Assembly (NCBI RefSeq): GCF_003946265.1
Contig: NZ_RHNO01000004.1
Span: forward strand, 62,001-126,000
Direction of reading: 5' to 3'
DNA: 64,000 nucleotides
DNA from: Levilactobacillus yonginensis
Lineage (GTDB): Bacteria > Bacillota > Bacilli > Lactobacillales > Lactobacillaceae
The notes beneath the pieces are model-generated. The model made no database searches. It was not told the DNA's origin and saw only the letters and a list, made by a program, of their open reading frames with translations. Each line of letters begins with the position of its first letter. Within the stretch, counting starts at the first letter, position 1. Both the position numbers and the translations under genes were made by a program. Below are positions 43,629 to 57,621 of this stretch, one piece after another.

Positions 43629-44633
43629 TTAGTTATTTTCTTTAGCGGTCTTGGTATCCATGTGTTCCAAGAGGACCCCGGCACCTTTGGCCACGTTGTC
43701 CAATGGATCTTCGGAAATGATGACGGGAACCGTCAAGCGTTCAGAGAACAACTTGTCGATACCATCCAGTAAGGCACCCCCACCGGTCAGCATAATTCCC
43801 CGATCAATAATGTCCGCAGCTAATTCAGGCGGTGTCGTTTCCAAAACTGCCTTGGCCGCTGCAACGATTTGCTCTACCGTATCATGGATAGCAATTTCCA
43901 CTTCGGCTGCCGTAATGGTGGTTTCGGTTGGCATGCCACTCACGGAGTCGCGACCACGAACTTCCATCGTCTTCTTTTCATTCTCAGGTTCTGGATAGGC
44001 CGTCCCAATCTTAATCTTAACCGTTTCAGCCGTCCGTTCTCCAATAATCAAATTGTGGTTGTGCTTCATGTAGTTCACGATTTCGGAGTTCATTCGGTCA
44101 CCAGCAACGCGAATTGAACGACTAGAAACGATGTCCCCCAAGGAAAGGATAGCGATATCACTCGTTCCCCCACCCATATCGATCACCATGTTACCACTGG
44201 GCTTAAAGATGTCCATCCCGGCACCCAAAGCAGCAACCTTTGGTTCTTCTTCCAAATAGACCTTGGCACCACCGGATTTTTCGGCAGCCTGAACGATGGC
44301 CTTCCGTTCAATCTCAGTGATGTTCGTTGGTGCACAAATCATGATGTTTGGCTTAGATAAGAAGCCTTTGACGCTTAATTTATTGATAAAGTAGGAGAGC
44401 ATAGCTTCGGTAATATCGAAATCAGAAATGACCCCATCCTTTAACGGACGAATTGCCCGAATGTTACCAGGAGTCCGGCCAACCATCCGGTAAGCCTCTG
44501 AACCCACTGCCAAAACCTTGTCAGTCTTCGTGTCAATTGCAACGACGGATGGTTCATTTAATACAATACCCTTGCCGACCACGAAGATTAAAACGTTCGC
44601 AGTACCCAGATCAATTCCAATATCTTTCGCCAT
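43629..44633 (-). CDS. mbl: MreB-like protein Mbl
   Basis: 334 residues, second actin-like cytoskeletal protein. [26 protein letters not shown] and [11 protein letters not shown] motifs intact. About half identical to the MreB encoded at 15.4-16.4 kb by eye. Start is ATG 44633 behind AGGAGG; the ten residues upstream are excluded. First gene of mbl-yidD-DUF2969(-rodA-gcvH). Confidence 0.93.
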   Translation of the reverse strand: MAKDIGIDLGTANVLIFVVGKGIVLNEPSVVAIDTKTDKVLAVGSEAYRMVGRTPGNIRAIRPLKDGVISDFDITEAMLSYFINKLSVKGFLSKPNIMICAPTNITEIERKAIVQAAEKSGGAKVYLEEEPKVAALGAGMDIFKPSGNMVIDMGGGTSDIAILSLGDIVSSRSIRVAGDRMNSEIVNYMKHNHNLIIGERTAETVKIKIGTAYPEPENEKKTMEVRGRDSVSGMPTETTITAAEVEIAIHDTVEQIVAAAKAVLETTPPELAADIIDRGIMLTGGGALLDGIDKLFSERLTVPVIISEDPLDNVAKGAGVLLEHMDTKTAKENN

Positions 44634-44676
44634 ACTTATGTGTCCTCCTGATTTTTCTGCCAATTTTCAACATTTC

Positions 44677-44685
44677 ATTATACCA
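44677..44685 (-). promoter_or_regulatory. extended -10 promoter for mbl
   Basis: Minus strand TGG (44683-44685) plus TATAAT (44677-44682), 44 bases before the start. Confidence 0.7.
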
Positions 44686-44746
44686 TAAACGGCCCGAACT
44701 CTAAATGGTTTCTCACAGGATACAGCCAATTTACGGCGACCTTACC

Positions 44747-44774
44747 AAAATAAAAAGGCGGCTGATTGCGCCAC
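44747..44774 (-). terminator. terminator after murA
   Basis: Minus strand GGTGGC pairs with GCCGCC around GCAATCA, then TTTTTATTTT. Confidence 0.8.
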
Positions 44775-44787
44775 CTCTAAATGATTG

Positions 44788-46095
44788 CTAGTTATTTACG
44801 TGGGAGTTCTTTAAAACTACCGCATCGTTATCCGGTACGGAGACCCGCTTGATCTCAGCACCGAGGGCGGCTAACTTCTTGTGGAAGTCATAGTAACCGC
44901 GATCTAAGTACTTCAAGTTGGTAACCTGAGTATACCCGTCAGCGACTAACCCAGCCAGAACTAAGGCTGCGGCTGCTCGTAAATCAGTAGCTGCCACTTC
45001 AGCACCGTTAAAGTCAGTTGGACCGTGCATAACGACCGTCCGGCCATTAACTTGGTACTGCGCGTTCATCCGCCGAAGTTCTTCCAAATGCATGAACCGA
45101 TTTTCAAACACGGTTTCCGTCATGGTACTGGTTCCACCAGCGGCCAATTGTAGAACCGTCATTTGTGGTTGCATGTCAGTTGGGAACCCAGGGTAAGGCA
45201 ACGTCTTGACATCCGTTGCTTCTAGGTGTTCTGGTCCGATAACCCGAATACCACCGGGCTCTTCGGTAACCTGAACGCCCATCTCTTGCATCTTAGAAAT
45301 CAAAGGCTTGTTATGTTCAACGATACCGTCCTTGATCAACACGTTTCCGTGGGTCACAGCGGCACCGACCATGAAGGTTCCTGCTTCGATTCGGTCCTGA
45401 ACCACACTGTGTTCAGCGCCGTGCATCTTAGCAACCCCATCGATCCGCAGTGTTTCAGTCCCAGCACCGCGGACGTTAGCACCCATTTTGTTCAGGATGT
45501 TAGCTAAATCAACGATTTCAGGTTCACGGGCAACGTTATCGATGACAGTCGTCCCCTCAGCGAGGCAAGCAGCCATCATGATGTTTTGGGTCGCACCAAC
45601 ACTTGGGAAGTCCAAGTAGATGTGAGTTCCCTGCAAACGATCGGCAAAAGCTTCAATATAGCCATCATGCTGTTCAATTCGAGCGCCCAGGGCTTCTAAA
45701 CCCTTCAAGTGCAAATCGATTGGTCGCGTACCAATGGCACAACCACCTGGTAACGCAACCCGGGCATGACCCAAGCGAGCCAATAATGGCCCCATGACAA
45801 CGATTGAAGCGCGCATCTTCGAGACATACTCGAATGGTGCTTCACTAGATACTTGTTTAGTAGCATCAATGGTGACTTCACGCTTACCTTCGTTAAAATC
45901 AACTTTCAAGTTCAGGAAGCGTAAGACCTTGTTCATCGTATAAACATCTGACAAAACCGGAACATTTGCTAAGTGAGTGATGCCCTCTGAGGCAAGAATA
46001 GACGCAGCTAAAATAGGCAAAACGGCATTCTTGGCCCCTTCAATATGGACCACACCAGTTAAGCGGTTCCCACCATGAACGATAATTTTTTCCAT
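44788..46095 (-). CDS. murA: UDP-N-acetylglucosamine 1-carboxyvinyltransferase
   Basis: 435-residue first enzyme of peptidoglycan precursor synthesis, transferring enolpyruvate to UDP-GlcNAc. Lys22-Asn23 (GAKNAV) and catalytic Cys119 in [13 protein letters not shown] are present; Cys is the fosfomycin target, so this copy is expected to be sensitive. GGAGG before ATG. It follows the DUF1146 gene by 27 bp; this is the murA copy usually found downstream of the ATP synthase operon. Confidence 0.97.
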   Translation of the reverse strand: MEKIIVHGGNRLTGVVHIEGAKNAVLPILAASILASEGITHLANVPVLSDVYTMNKVLRFLNLKVDFNEGKREVTIDATKQVSSEAPFEYVSKMRASIVVMGPLLARLGHARVALPGGCAIGTRPIDLHLKGLEALGARIEQHDGYIEAFADRLQGTHIYLDFPSVGATQNIMMAACLAEGTTVIDNVAREPEIVDLANILNKMGANVRGAGTETLRIDGVAKMHGAEHSVVQDRIEAGTFMVGAAVTHGNVLIKDGIVEHNKPLISKMQEMGVQVTEEPGGIRVIGPEHLEATDVKTLPYPGFPTDMQPQMTVLQLAAGGTSTMTETVFENRFMHLEELRRMNAQYQVNGRTVVMHGPTDFNGAEVAATDLRAAAALVLAGLVADGYTQVTNLKYLDRGYYDFHKKLAALGAEIKRVSVPDNDAVVLKNSHVNN

Positions 46096-46122
46096 GGGAT
46101 ACCTCCAAAGATTATTAAGGGT

Positions 46123-46353
46123 CTACCGTAACAGGTAGCCCAGGTTACGAACGTTATCGATGAAGTCTAAGAAGAATGAGCTACACCCAAATCCAATGGC
46201 AACCGCTAACATCACGATCAGTACGCGAGATTGACGGGGGTAAAAAGTCATTAAGCGCTCAATATGGAGCGCTGATATTGCCCAAAAAGCCAAAGCAATA
46301 AACGATAAATGACTGACAATTGTTAAGATACCCTGTAGCCCGATGAGTCTCAT
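46123..46353 (-). CDS. DUF1146 small membrane protein (YwzB-like)
   Basis: 76 residues, two membrane helices (about 8-28 and 44-65). DUF1146 family, conserved between atpC and murA in Firmicutes; function unknown. The spacing to murA suggests an operon. Confidence 0.87.
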   Translation of the reverse strand: MRLIGLQGILTIVSHLSFIALAFWAISALHIERLMTFYPRQSRVLIVMLAVAIGFGCSSFFLDFIDNVRNLGYLLR

Positions 46354-46383
46354 TACCTCAATCCTTCCTAAACATTCCCACTA

Positions 46384-46392
46384 ACTATAGCA
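46384..46392 (-). promoter_or_regulatory. extended -10 promoter for DUF1146-murA
   Basis: Minus strand TGC (46390-46392) plus TATAGT (46384-46389). Confidence 0.6.
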
Positions 46393-46840
46393 TAAATTCT
46401 CACCCTTGTCCTTGAGATTCCCATAAAATCGGCGTTTGTAATATTACATTTGGTCTGGTTAAGCTTATTAATTAACATATCCCTTGGACTAACCTAAAAA
46501 AGCCTTAAGCCTTTCGGGGCTAAACCATGATTCATTCAACCATATTTTTACCCGACTTAATCAGTCAAAAATCACGGTTCAAAGTCTGCAAGGTCAACAT
46601 CTGCTGACTACGTCCCCACGCCACAGCCCCAGTGTAAAAGCATCTAACGCCTTAAAAGTCATAAGGGTATTAACCAACTCTAGGTCAGCGGATACTGCCA
46701 GCTGACAATGTAAGCTAAACCATTTTGACAGTTACCAAGTAGTATGAACAGCTAATTTTCAAGCTCACTCTTGGTAGTAAAACCTGCCAAAATTAACCGG
46801 CGGTGCCCCCAGCACGACCCTGCACCAAAAAAATGAGACT
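46393..46840. other. 448-bp region without a gene
   Basis: Between the DUF1146 promoter and the atp terminator. No ORF with a ribosome binding site. On the minus strand a hairpin (AGCC...GGCT in AGCCCCGAAAGGCTTAAGGCT) followed by TTTTTT lies at about 46496-46525 and would end any transcript from 46530-46840. No clear promoter for such an RNA. Confidence 0.45.
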
Positions 46841-46873
46841 AAAAAAGCGGCCTCCCAATTGGGAGAACCGCTT
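46841..46873 (-). terminator. terminator of the ATP synthase operon
   Basis: Minus strand AAGCGGTTCTCCCAA pairs with TTGGGAGGCCGCTT, then TTTT. Confidence 0.9.
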
Positions 46874-46902
46874 GCTAACGTTTCAAAGAAACATTAACTT
46901 TT

Positions 46903-47322
46903 TTAGTGCTTGGCAACGTTGATCCGGTTGACAGCTCGCCGTAAAGCAACCTCTGCCCGTGCAAGGGTGTCGGTATCGTGAGCTTCCTGAGCCTTCTTAA
47001 TCGTTGCTTCAGCCCGCTTCCGAGCATCTTCCGCCCGGTTAACGTCAATATCGTCTTGACGTTCCGCACTGTCTGCAACAATGGTCGCCACGTTGTCAGA
47101 GAATTCGATAAATCCACCGTTAACGGCAATTTCATCTTCATTATCTCCGTGCTTAACCCGTGCCTCATCGACAACGAGTGACGCAATCAAGGGAACGTGA
47201 TTAGGCAAAATACCTAATTCACCAATAGTCGTCTTAACGACAAGCATATCGCCGTTCTCTTCATACACCTGGCCATCAGGGGTAACGATACTAACAGATA
47301 ACACTGATTGATTATCAGCCAA
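46903..47322 (-). CDS. atpC: ATP synthase F1 subunit epsilon
   Basis: 139 residues. N-terminal beta-sandwich (VSIVTPDGQVYEENGDML, GELGILPNHVPL) and C-terminal helical hairpin (NRAEDARKRAEATIKKA). TTG start at 47322 behind AGGGAGGG. Last gene of the operon. Confidence 0.97.
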   Translation of the reverse strand: MADNQSVLSVSIVTPDGQVYEENGDMLVVKTTIGELGILPNHVPLIASLVVDEARVKHGDNEDEIAVNGGFIEFSDNVATIVADSAERQDDIDVNRAEDARKRAEATIKKAQEAHDTDTLARAEVALRRAVNRINVAKH

Positions 47323-47335
47323 TTAGAATCCCTCC

Positions 47336-48757
<1,422 letters not shown>

Positions 48758-48773
48758 TTAATTCCTCCCGTCA

Positions 48774-49673
48774 TTAGTTATTTAAGGCTTCCTGACCACC
48801 AGTAATTTCGGTGATTTCGGTCGTAATCTGTGCTTGACGTGCACGGTTGTAGTGCAGTTGCAGAGTTCCAATCAAATCATCAGCATTATCAGTGGCAGAC
48901 TGCATCGCATTGGTACTTGATGCATGTTCAGCCGTCTTTGCGTCCAAGATAGCACCATAAACTAAGCTTTCAGCGTATTGTGGTAACACAACTTGGAGCA
49001 CAGCTTCTTCAGAAGGCTCCGTATCGTATTCAGCAGTTAATGGTGACACTTGCGTATCGTTTGCCGCATCAGTCGTCATTGTTTCCTTGTCGACTGGTAA
49101 CATCTTTTCAGCCCGAAAACGAGATGAAATCCGGTTAACGAAATGGTTGTAACAAACAAAGAGTTCATCGAACACTTCGTTGTTGAACATCGTGGTAACG
49201 GTCTTAACAATTTCCCGAACTTCATTGAACTCAGGAACGTCACTGACCCCACGGTATTCGTAGGCAACGTTGACACCACGGTGCTTATAAAAGTCAGCAC
49301 CAGTTCCCCCAACGGCTAACACCATGTAGTCGCTTGGGTTAGGTGTCCGTTCATTGATGAACACATTTGCGTCACGGAGGACACTACTGTTGTAGCTGCC
49401 CACCATTCCCCGATCAGAAGTGATGACCAAATATGCGGTTTTCTTTACTGGACGGTTCGACTGTAGGCTACTTGAGGAATTATCCAACAGATGAGACTGC
49501 GAAAGATGCATGACGACAGCCTTAACCTTAGAAACATAGTCTTGGTAGCCGACTGCTTGTTTCTGAATCTTATTTAACTTCGCGGTCGAGACCATGTGCA
49601 TCGCCGCCGTAATCTGACGGGTAGCTTTCGTGGAATTAATTCGACGTTGAACGTCATGAATTGATTCAGCCAT
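48774..49673 (-). CDS. atpG: ATP synthase F1 subunit gamma
   Basis: 299-residue central stalk. N-terminal helix [28 protein letters not shown] and C-terminal [30 protein letters not shown] form the coiled coil; [12 protein letters not shown] in the Rossmann part. The Asn-Ser-rich stretch around 60-75 is slightly longer than in Bacillus. Confidence 0.97.
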   Translation of the reverse strand: MAESIHDVQRRINSTKATRQITAAMHMVSTAKLNKIQKQAVGYQDYVSKVKAVVMHLSQSHLLDNSSSSLQSNRPVKKTAYLVITSDRGMVGSYNSSVLRDANVFINERTPNPSDYMVLAVGGTGADFYKHRGVNVAYEYRGVSDVPEFNEVREIVKTVTTMFNNEVFDELFVCYNHFVNRISSRFRAEKMLPVDKETMTTDAANDTQVSPLTAEYDTEPSEEAVLQVVLPQYAESLVYGAILDAKTAEHASSTNAMQSATDNADDLIGTLQLHYNRARQAQITTEITEITGGQEALNN

Positions 49674-49702
49674 TATTTCTCACCATCCTTCCTTCAAGTA
49701 TC

Positions 49703-51259
<1,557 letters not shown>

Positions 51260-51274
51260 TTATCACCGAATTCG

Positions 51275-51817
51275 TTATGCTAGCAGTTGCTGCCGTAAAC
51301 GATTAATTTTAGTCCGTAAGCTACCATCAAGAACCGTATCAGCGGCCTTAACGATAACTCCGCCGATCACATCAGGATCGACTTTACTGTTCAAAATAAC
51401 TTTTTGAGCACCCACGCGTTCAGCATAGGCGGCTTCAATCTTGGCCAATTGGTCATCGGAAAGCGCCACCGCAGTTGTCACTTCGGCATACACCGTATTG
51501 TGTGCTTCATCATACAACGCTTGGAACTGGTCGATAATGTCGACCAAGTTTTCCATGCGACCGTAGTCATAAGTCATTTGAATCAGATTTTTGATGTGGG
51601 GCGACGCCTGCTTCAACAAAGGTTCAAGCAATGCGGCTCGTTCATCGGCCTTCAGGCTAGCATCTGAGAGAACTGTGCTCAACTGTGGGTTGTCCTGGAA
51701 GACACGCCGAAGTTCCTTTAATTCTGAAAAACCTGACTCCAGTTCGTCTTGTTCGGACAACACATCAAATAATGCTCGTGAGTAGCGACTTGCTACCGTT
51801 GCCCTATTAAGACTCAT
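51275..51817 (-). CDS. atpH: ATP synthase F1 subunit delta
   Basis: 180-residue peripheral stalk subunit. N-terminal [14 protein letters not shown] and C-terminal [31 protein letters not shown] are typical. Start is ATG 51817, overlapping atpF by 11 bases; the upstream extension to 51850 is not supported. Confidence 0.95.
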   Translation of the reverse strand: MSLNRATVASRYSRALFDVLSEQDELESGFSELKELRRVFQDNPQLSTVLSDASLKADERAALLEPLLKQASPHIKNLIQMTYDYGRMENLVDIIDQFQALYDEAHNTVYAEVTTAVALSDDQLAKIEAAYAERVGAQKVILNSKVDPDVIGGVIVKAADTVLDGSLRTKINRLRQQLLA

Positions 51818-52322
51818 GTTGCTTCCCCAACCCTTCAATATAAGAATCAATCAATGCCTTTTGATCGTCAGCCTTTAATTCTCGTTGAATGATCTTGGAA
51901 GCAATCTCAATAGATAAGTCTGCCACATCGTTGCGAGCATCTGACAAAGCATCTTGTCGTTCTTGTTCAATGTCCTTTTGGGCATTTTGCTTCAATGTTT
52001 GGACATCCGCTTGTGCCTGCGTCACGATTTGTTCACGCTGTTGTTGACCATTGGTCTTCGCAGTATTCACAATCGTTTGTGCTTCGGAACGTGAGTTAGC
52101 CAAAGCGGCTTCACGCTTCTGAACTAAGCCAGCAGCATCATTCCGTGACTTTTCGGCAGAATCAATATCGTTACTGATTTTGTCGGCACGTTCTTGCATC
52201 ATTTTAGTAACAGGACCCCAAGCAAGGACTTTAATAATCCACATTAACAGAATAAATGAAATAACGTAGAAAATTGTGTCTCCGTAATAGAGCGTCTGAC
52301 CAATCACTAAATGTGAGAGCAT
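51807..52322 (-). CDS. atpF: ATP synthase Fo subunit b
   Basis: 171 residues. One membrane helix at about 15-33, then a long charged coiled coil forming the stator ([19 protein letters not shown]). AAAAGGAGG before ATG. Confidence 0.96.
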   Translation of the reverse strand: MLSHLVIGQTLYYGDTIFYVISFILLMWIIKVLAWGPVTKMMQERADKISNDIDSAEKSRNDAAGLVQKREAALANSRSEAQTIVNTAKTNGQQQREQIVTQAQADVQTLKQNAQKDIEQERQDALSDARNDVADLSIEIASKIIQRELKADDQKALIDSYIEGLGKQHES

Positions 52323-52377
52323 CTATTGACACCTCCTTTTGCTATCAGATATTTACAACCAAACTGATTCATTGTTA

Positions 52378-52611
<234 letters not shown>

Positions 52612-52627
52612 TTAAATAAACCTTTTT

Positions 52628-53347
52628 CTATCCCTCAACTTCTAATTTCTGAGAAATATAAACTGATGACAACGTAACGAAAACGAAGGCTTGAATTGCT
52701 CCCAAGAAAGCGGAGAACCCTTGCCAAGCCATTTCAATCGGCAGCGCAACAATCATTGTCACGATACCGTGTGAAACTGCCAAATTCCAGATTACCCCCA
52801 ACAGCATTTCGCCAGAGAAGATAACCCCAAAGATACGAAGACCCAACGTCAAGAAGTTCGTGAATTCCTCAAAGATACTAATCGGAAGCCAGAACACGAA
52901 AGGCTTCAAGTAGTTGGTAAAGTGAGCCTTGTACCCCAATTTCATCACACCAGCGAATTGAGCTAACATCATCGTCATTAACGAGAACGTTAACGTTACG
53001 ATGGGATCGGAAGTAGGACTACGCATAATCGTTGCCCCACTTCGGGTCGCCACCTGAATAAATAACCCAATTTCGTTAGATAGGAAGAGAAAGAGGAACA
53101 AAGTAAAGCCCCACAAACCAAACTTACCAACATCGCCAGCGGGTATAGATCCCTTCAGGATTCCGTTGGTAAAATCGATCAACCATTCCAAGAAGTTTTG
53201 CCCCTTGGTTGGCTTCATGGCCAATTTTCTAGAAGTGAAAAAAATGACTGCTACAACCAGTAGAAAAACGACCGAACCGGCAACAATGTTAGCAGTACTA
53301 AATGTCAGTCCCAAAAATTGGAAGGTTGAAACTGGTTCACCATTCAC
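52628..53347 (-). CDS. atpB: ATP synthase Fo subunit a
   Basis: 239 residues with five or six membrane helices. The essential arginine is in LGLRIFGVIFSGEMLLG. GTG start at 53347 behind AGAGGTG. First gene of atpBEFHAGDC; no atpI precedes it. Confidence 0.97.
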   Translation of the reverse strand: MNGEPVSTFQFLGLTFSTANIVAGSVVFLLVVAVIFFTSRKLAMKPTKGQNFLEWLIDFTNGILKGSIPAGDVGKFGLWGFTLFLFLFLSNEIGLFIQVATRSGATIMRSPTSDPIVTLTFSLMTMMLAQFAGVMKLGYKAHFTNYLKPFVFWLPISIFEEFTNFLTLGLRIFGVIFSGEMLLGVIWNLAVSHGIVTMIVALPIEMAWQGFSAFLGAIQAFVFVTLSSVYISQKLEVEG

Positions 53348-53538
53348 CGAATATCACCTCTTTTCCACACTATATGAACGCAATTCCCAAGTAGTTCCCG
53401 ATAACTCTAGGCATTTCCTTAAGAGATGCGGAATAGTGAACGAAGCGAGCGCTCCATTCAAATACACTGGAAATCATACCACCAATTCTACAAAAAGACA
53501 AAACAATTTTTCACCCTATAAGCAATTTCGAAAGCTTG
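53348..53538 (-). promoter_or_regulatory. atp operon leader
   Basis: About 185 nt of untranslated leader between the promoter and atpB. No gene and no recognised riboswitch. The following stretch to 53562 is the promoter. Confidence 0.5.
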
Positions 53539-53568
53539 TATAAAGTCAGTGCTCATACCGTCTGTCAA
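53539..53568 (-). promoter_or_regulatory. atp operon promoter
   Basis: Minus strand TTGACA (53563-53568, consensus), 18-bp spacer, TTTATA (53539-53544). Confidence 0.8.
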
Positions 53569-53644
53569 GCGGTTACAACAAATATTTGCGCGCGCACTTG
53601 CAAACCGATTTATTTGGCGCACTTTTTCAAAACGAAATTCATCA

Positions 53645-53681
53645 AATAAATAAGAGACTCGGCAAAATTGCCGAATCTCTT
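53645..53681 (-). terminator. terminator after upp
   Basis: Minus strand AAGAGATTCGGCA pairs with TGCCGAGTCTCTT with one mismatch, then ATTTATTT. Confidence 0.85.
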
Positions 53682-53687
53682 TAAAGT

Positions 53688-54323
53688 TTATTTCGTTCCA
53701 AACAGACGGTCACCGGCATCACCGAGACCAGGTACAATGTACCCATCTTCGTTCAAGTGGTCGTCCAAAGCGGCCGTGAAGATATCCACGTCCGGATGAG
53801 CAGCCCGTAATGCTTTAACCCCTTCTGGTGCGGAAACTAAGCAAACGAACTTCATGTTCTTTTCACTAGCGCCACGCTTCTTTAGGGCATCGATTGCCAT
53901 GATGGCAGAACCACCAGTGGCCAGCATTGGGTCCACAATGAAAATCTGCCGCTGATCAATGTCAGATGGCATTTTTACGAAGTATTCATGGGGTTGGAGT
54001 GTTTCTTCGTCACGATACATCCCAATATGACCAACCTTAGCGGCAGGAATCAACTCTAAGATACCGTCGACCATTCCGATCCCAGCACGCAGGATTGGGA
54101 CAATAGCGACCTTCTTACCGGAGAGCTCCTTAGCAGTCATTTTAGACACTGGCGTCTCGATTACCTTATCTTGCAATGGCATATCACGTGAGACTTCATA
54201 TGCCATCAAAGTCGAGATTTCGTTAACAACCTCGCGGAAACTGCGGGTCCCACAGTTCTTACTACGAATGATTGTCAGCTTGTGTTGAATCAACGGGTGG
54301 TCGAGTACTTGAAACTTACCCAT
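53688..54323 (-). CDS. upp: uracil phosphoribosyltransferase
   Basis: 211-residue salvage enzyme making UMP from uracil and PRPP. PRPP loop is [15 protein letters not shown]; uracil-binding [12 protein letters not shown] at the end. Start ATG 54323 behind AAAGGAG; 13 upstream residues excluded. Conserved location between glyA and the atp operon. Confidence 0.97.
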   Translation of the reverse strand: MGKFQVLDHPLIQHKLTIIRSKNCGTRSFREVVNEISTLMAYEVSRDMPLQDKVIETPVSKMTAKELSGKKVAIVPILRAGIGMVDGILELIPAAKVGHIGMYRDEETLQPHEYFVKMPSDIDQRQIFIVDPMLATGGSAIMAIDALKKRGASEKNMKFVCLVSAPEGVKALRAAHPDVDIFTAALDDHLNEDGYIVPGLGDAGDRLFGTK

Positions 54324-54352
54324 GAATAAACGCTCCTTTATGATTTCTTTCA

Positions 54353-54361
54353 ATTGTACCA
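54353..54361 (-). promoter_or_regulatory. extended -10 promoter for upp
   Basis: Minus strand TGG followed by TACAAT (54353-54358). Confidence 0.5.
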
Positions 54362-54416
54362 TGTATCGTCAACGACAGAACATACAATTTGAAATGAAAC
54401 CGTTTTTTCTAAAAAT

Positions 54417-55658
54417 TTATGGTAACGCTGTTAGTGGGTGAGCGCTGGTCAAAGCTTGAACCCGTTCGCGGACCTGGTTTAAGACGGCTTCATCTTCAGC
54501 ATTTTCGATGGTTTGCATGATCAACCGGGCTACCTCACGACATTCGTCGGCGTTAAACCCACGAGTCGTGATAGCTGGCGTCCCTAAGCGAATCCCAGAC
54601 GTCTTAAATGGACTCAGGGGTTCGTTCGGAATAGATTCCTTATTGGTCGTAATCATCACGCTATCCAGTAATTCTTGGGCCTGTTTCCCATTCAATGGCG
54701 TCTTCGTTAAGTCGATCGTCATCAAATGGTTGTCTGTCCCACCAGAAATGACCCGTACGTCGTCCATCTTGTTGAACTCGTCGGCCATTGCCTGTGCGTT
54801 GTCAATAATCTGCTGTGAATATTGCGTGAACTCTGGTTGCAGGTCTTCGTGTAAAGCAACCGCCTTAGCAGCAATCACGTGTTCCAGTGGCCCACCTTGT
54901 GTCCCAGGGAAGACGGCTGAATTAATTCGCTTAGCATTTTCAGCTTGCGAAAGGATCAAGCCCCCCCGTGGTCCCCGTAAGGTCTTGTGGGTCGTTGTCG
55001 TCACAACATCGGCGATTCCCACTGGACTGGGGTGCAAACCTGAAGCGACTAAACCGGCGATATGGGCCATGTCAACCATCAGGTAAGCCCCAACTTCATC
55101 GGCAATATCGCGGAATGCTTGCCAGTCAATGATCCGTGAGTAAGCTGAAGCCCCCGCCACAATCATCTGTGGCTTGACCTTTTTCGCAATGTCCCGAATC
55201 ATATCGTAATCTAATAATTCCGTCTCAGGATTTAACCCGTAGCCATAGTCTTTATAAATCTTTCCAGAGAAGTTAACACTAGCACCGTGCGTTAAATGCC
55301 CCCCAGCATCTAAGCTCATCCCTAGAATAATGTCTCCAGGCTTCAGGAACGCCGCGTAGGCCGCTTGGTTCGCCTGAGAACCAGAGTGAGGTTGTACGTT
55401 GGCATATTCGGCACCAAAGAGCTTCTTAGCACGGTCAATGGCCAATTGTTCAACCACGTCAATGTACTGAGCACCCCCGTAATACCGTTTGCCTGGATAC
55501 CCCTCAGCATACTTGTTGGTCAAAACGGACCCTTGTGCTTCACGGACCGCGTGACTCACAATGTTTTCGGAAGCAATCAGTTCAATCGTATTCTCCTGAC
55601 GGTCTTCTTCCTTCGCAATGGCGTTCCATAGTTCTGGATCTTGGTCTTTAAAATTCAT
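54417..55658 (-). CDS. glyA: serine hydroxymethyltransferase
   Basis: 413-residue PLP enzyme interconverting serine and glycine with tetrahydrofolate. PLP Lys225 in [26 protein letters not shown] binds the cofactor phosphate region. TAGGAGGGG before ATG. Confidence 0.98.
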   Translation of the reverse strand: MNFKDQDPELWNAIAKEEDRQENTIELIASENIVSHAVREAQGSVLTNKYAEGYPGKRYYGGAQYIDVVEQLAIDRAKKLFGAEYANVQPHSGSQANQAAYAAFLKPGDIILGMSLDAGGHLTHGASVNFSGKIYKDYGYGLNPETELLDYDMIRDIAKKVKPQMIVAGASAYSRIIDWQAFRDIADEVGAYLMVDMAHIAGLVASGLHPSPVGIADVVTTTTHKTLRGPRGGLILSQAENAKRINSAVFPGTQGGPLEHVIAAKAVALHEDLQPEFTQYSQQIIDNAQAMADEFNKMDDVRVISGGTDNHLMTIDLTKTPLNGKQAQELLDSVMITTNKESIPNEPLSPFKTSGIRLGTPAITTRGFNADECREVARLIMQTIENAEDEAVLNQVRERVQALTSAHPLTALP

Positions 55659-55688
55659 GTTAACCCCTCCTAAGCAGTGATTAGATTA

Positions 55689-55697
55689 ATTCTACCA
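55689..55697 (-). promoter_or_regulatory. extended -10 promoter for glyA
   Basis: Minus strand TGG (55695-55697) plus TAGAAT (55689-55694). Confidence 0.55.
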
Positions 55698-55735
55698 GAA
55701 AGATTCATTTCGACTGCACGACTTGGCTTACAAAT

Positions 55736-56761
55736 TTATTTATTAGTAAAGTGAGTCTGCCCAGCCGATTTATTCAAGCGATTCATGTAGGCTGCCCCCA
55801 GGCCTTGATCATCAAAACCTTGTGCCAGAATACTCTTGACTGGTGATTCCAAGTCAAAGTGACGAAGCCCAGCAAATAGCTGGTGACTCGCCGTCTGCAT
55901 ATCAGCGCCCAACGTGAAGAACTCCGCGTTAGCCGGCAGTTGATCGTTAGCAATCGTGGCTTCTAACGCCATGACCCCTACCTGACCATCCTGTTGGCCG
56001 GCCCAAGTCAGGGCGGCTGGCCAGTCTTCCTCGTGATCGACGATGTAGACCTGGGCGTTAGGCGCGTAGTGCTTGTACTTCATACCTGGTGCCTTAGGAA
56101 CCTCGCCCGCACCAACGTGATGATGGCTCGACCGTACTGTACCGATAACTTTTTCAAGCTGTTCCTCAGTCACCCCACCTGGACGCAGGATGGTTGGCAC
56201 GTCCGTAGACATGTCCAAAACGGTTGATTCCACCCCAACTCTAGTGGGACCATCATCTAAGATACCGGCAATTTTACCATTTAAATCATGATAAACATGT
56301 TCTGCCAGCGTTGGACTAGGCTTCCCCGACGTGTTCGCCGAAGGGCCAACCAGTGGCACGCCAGATTTACGAATCAAATCCAACGTAGGCTGGTTGTCCG
56401 GATTACGAAAGGCAGCGGTGGTCAAGCCACCGGTCACGGACTTGGAAAGTGCCCCTGGTTGAAGTTCAAAAATTAATGTTAGGGGGCCGGGCCAGAAGGC
56501 CTTAATCAGCTTTTCAGCAGCTGCTGGGAGTGGTTGGGCATACTTTCTCACCTGATCCACCCCAGTCACGTGAACGATCAACGGGTTATCACTTGGCCGG
56601 CCCTTAGCTTGATACACTTGCTTAACGGCGGCCTCGTTGGTGGCATCGGCACCTAAACCGTAAACGGTCTCCGTGGGAAAAGCGACCAACTCGCCAGCTT
56701 TAATTGCTGCAGCCGCTTGATCGATTTGATTTGGTTTAAAAATTTTCGTTTCCATATGCAT
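55736..56761 (-). CDS. ywlC: L-threonylcarbamoyladenylate synthase (Sua5 type)
   Basis: 341 residues. N-terminal YrdC domain (VAFPTETVYGLGADATN; KGRPSDNPLIVHV) and a C-terminal Sua5 domain after about 210, the long form found in Bacillus YwlC. Makes the TC-AMP used to form t6A37 in ANN-decoding tRNAs. Start is ATG 56761 (MHMETKIF) with GGGAG 7 bases upstream; the ORF opened to 56800 overlaps prmC. Confidence 0.95.
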   Translation of the reverse strand: MHMETKIFKPNQIDQAAAAIKAGELVAFPTETVYGLGADATNEAAVKQVYQAKGRPSDNPLIVHVTGVDQVRKYAQPLPAAAEKLIKAFWPGPLTLIFELQPGALSKSVTGGLTTAAFRNPDNQPTLDLIRKSGVPLVGPSANTSGKPSPTLAEHVYHDLNGKIAGILDDGPTRVGVESTVLDMSTDVPTILRPGGVTEEQLEKVIGTVRSSHHHVGAGEVPKAPGMKYKHYAPNAQVYIVDHEEDWPAALTWAGQQDGQVGVMALEATIANDQLPANAEFFTLGADMQTASHQLFAGLRHFDLESPVKSILAQGFDDQGLGAAYMNRLNKSAGQTHFTNK

Positions 56762-56784
56762 CCATACACTCCCATCTAACAAAA

Positions 56785-57621
56785 TTAAAGTTGCACACAC
56801 ACCATCCGGTCGTGTCCATTAATATCTTGGCGAATCGTGACTGTCGCTTGTGGGAAGGCCCGTTCAAAAATTTCTTGAACGGCGGTGCCCTGGCGATAAC
56901 CGATTTCAGCAAAGAACCGACCGTGTTTGGTCAAAACGGTCGGTAGTTCAGCAGCAAAGCGCCGGTAAAAATCTAAGCCGTGGTCATCTGCAAAGAGGGC
57001 CTGCTGAGGCTCATACTTTTTCACAGATTCATCCATAACAGCTAGTTCTTCGCGATCAATGTATGGTGGATTTGACACCACAACATCAAACCGCTCACCA
57101 GCCACCGGTGCAAATAAATCGCCGGTGACAAAGGTCACGGGTGCTGCCAGGGCTTGTGCATTCGTTTGGGCAACTTGTACTGCCGCTGCTGAAATGTCGC
57201 TGGCAGTGACTTGCCACCCGGGACGTTCAGCCTTTAAGGTCACAGCAATCGCCCCACTTCCAGTTCCCACGTCCAAAAGACTGAGCGTCGGTGTTGGGAC
57301 GGTTAGGACCCAGGCCACCAACTCTTCAGTCTCTTGCCGTGGAATCAAAGTTGCGGGTGTTACGTGAAATTCCCGGCCATAAAATGGGGCGTGTCCCAGA
57401 ACGTACTGCGCCGGTTCACCCGCACAGACTCGTTCTAACGTCTCCCGATACCGCTGCTGAACAGCAACCGGAACCAGTTCCCGGTAATGCTGTATCAGCT
57501 CGGTATACCGCCAGTTCTGTCCCTCAAGGAGCAGATACTCGGCCGCACTCTCATCGCGGTTAGCAGACCGCAATTGTTCCTGCGCCATTTTTAGCAACTG
57601 AAAATAAGTCACTTTAGCCAT
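56785..57621 (-). CDS. prmC: release factor glutamine methyltransferase
   Basis: 278-residue SAM-dependent methyltransferase modifying the GGQ glutamine of RF1 and RF2. SAM motif [13 protein letters not shown] and catalytic NPPY ([13 protein letters not shown]). ATG overlaps the prfA stop by 8 bases, so coupled translation. Confidence 0.96.
   Translation of the reverse strand: MAKVTYFQLLKMAQEQLRSANRDESAAEYLLLEGQNWRYTELIQHYRELVPVAVQQRYRETLERVCAGEPAQYVLGHAPFYGREFHVTPATLIPRQETEELVAWVLTVPTPTLSLLDVGTGSGAIAVTLKAERPGWQVTASDISAAAVQVAQTNAQALAAPVTFVTGDLFAPVAGERFDVVVSNPPYIDREELAVMDESVKKYEPQQALFADDHGLDFYRRFAAELPTVLTKHGRFFAEIGYRQGTAVQEIFERAFPQATVTIRQDINGHDRMVCVQL

Noticed and set aside
53548-53580. Possible CcpA (cre) site overlapping the atp promoter
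   Set aside because: CG-centred palindrome does not fit the cre spacing; too many mismatches.
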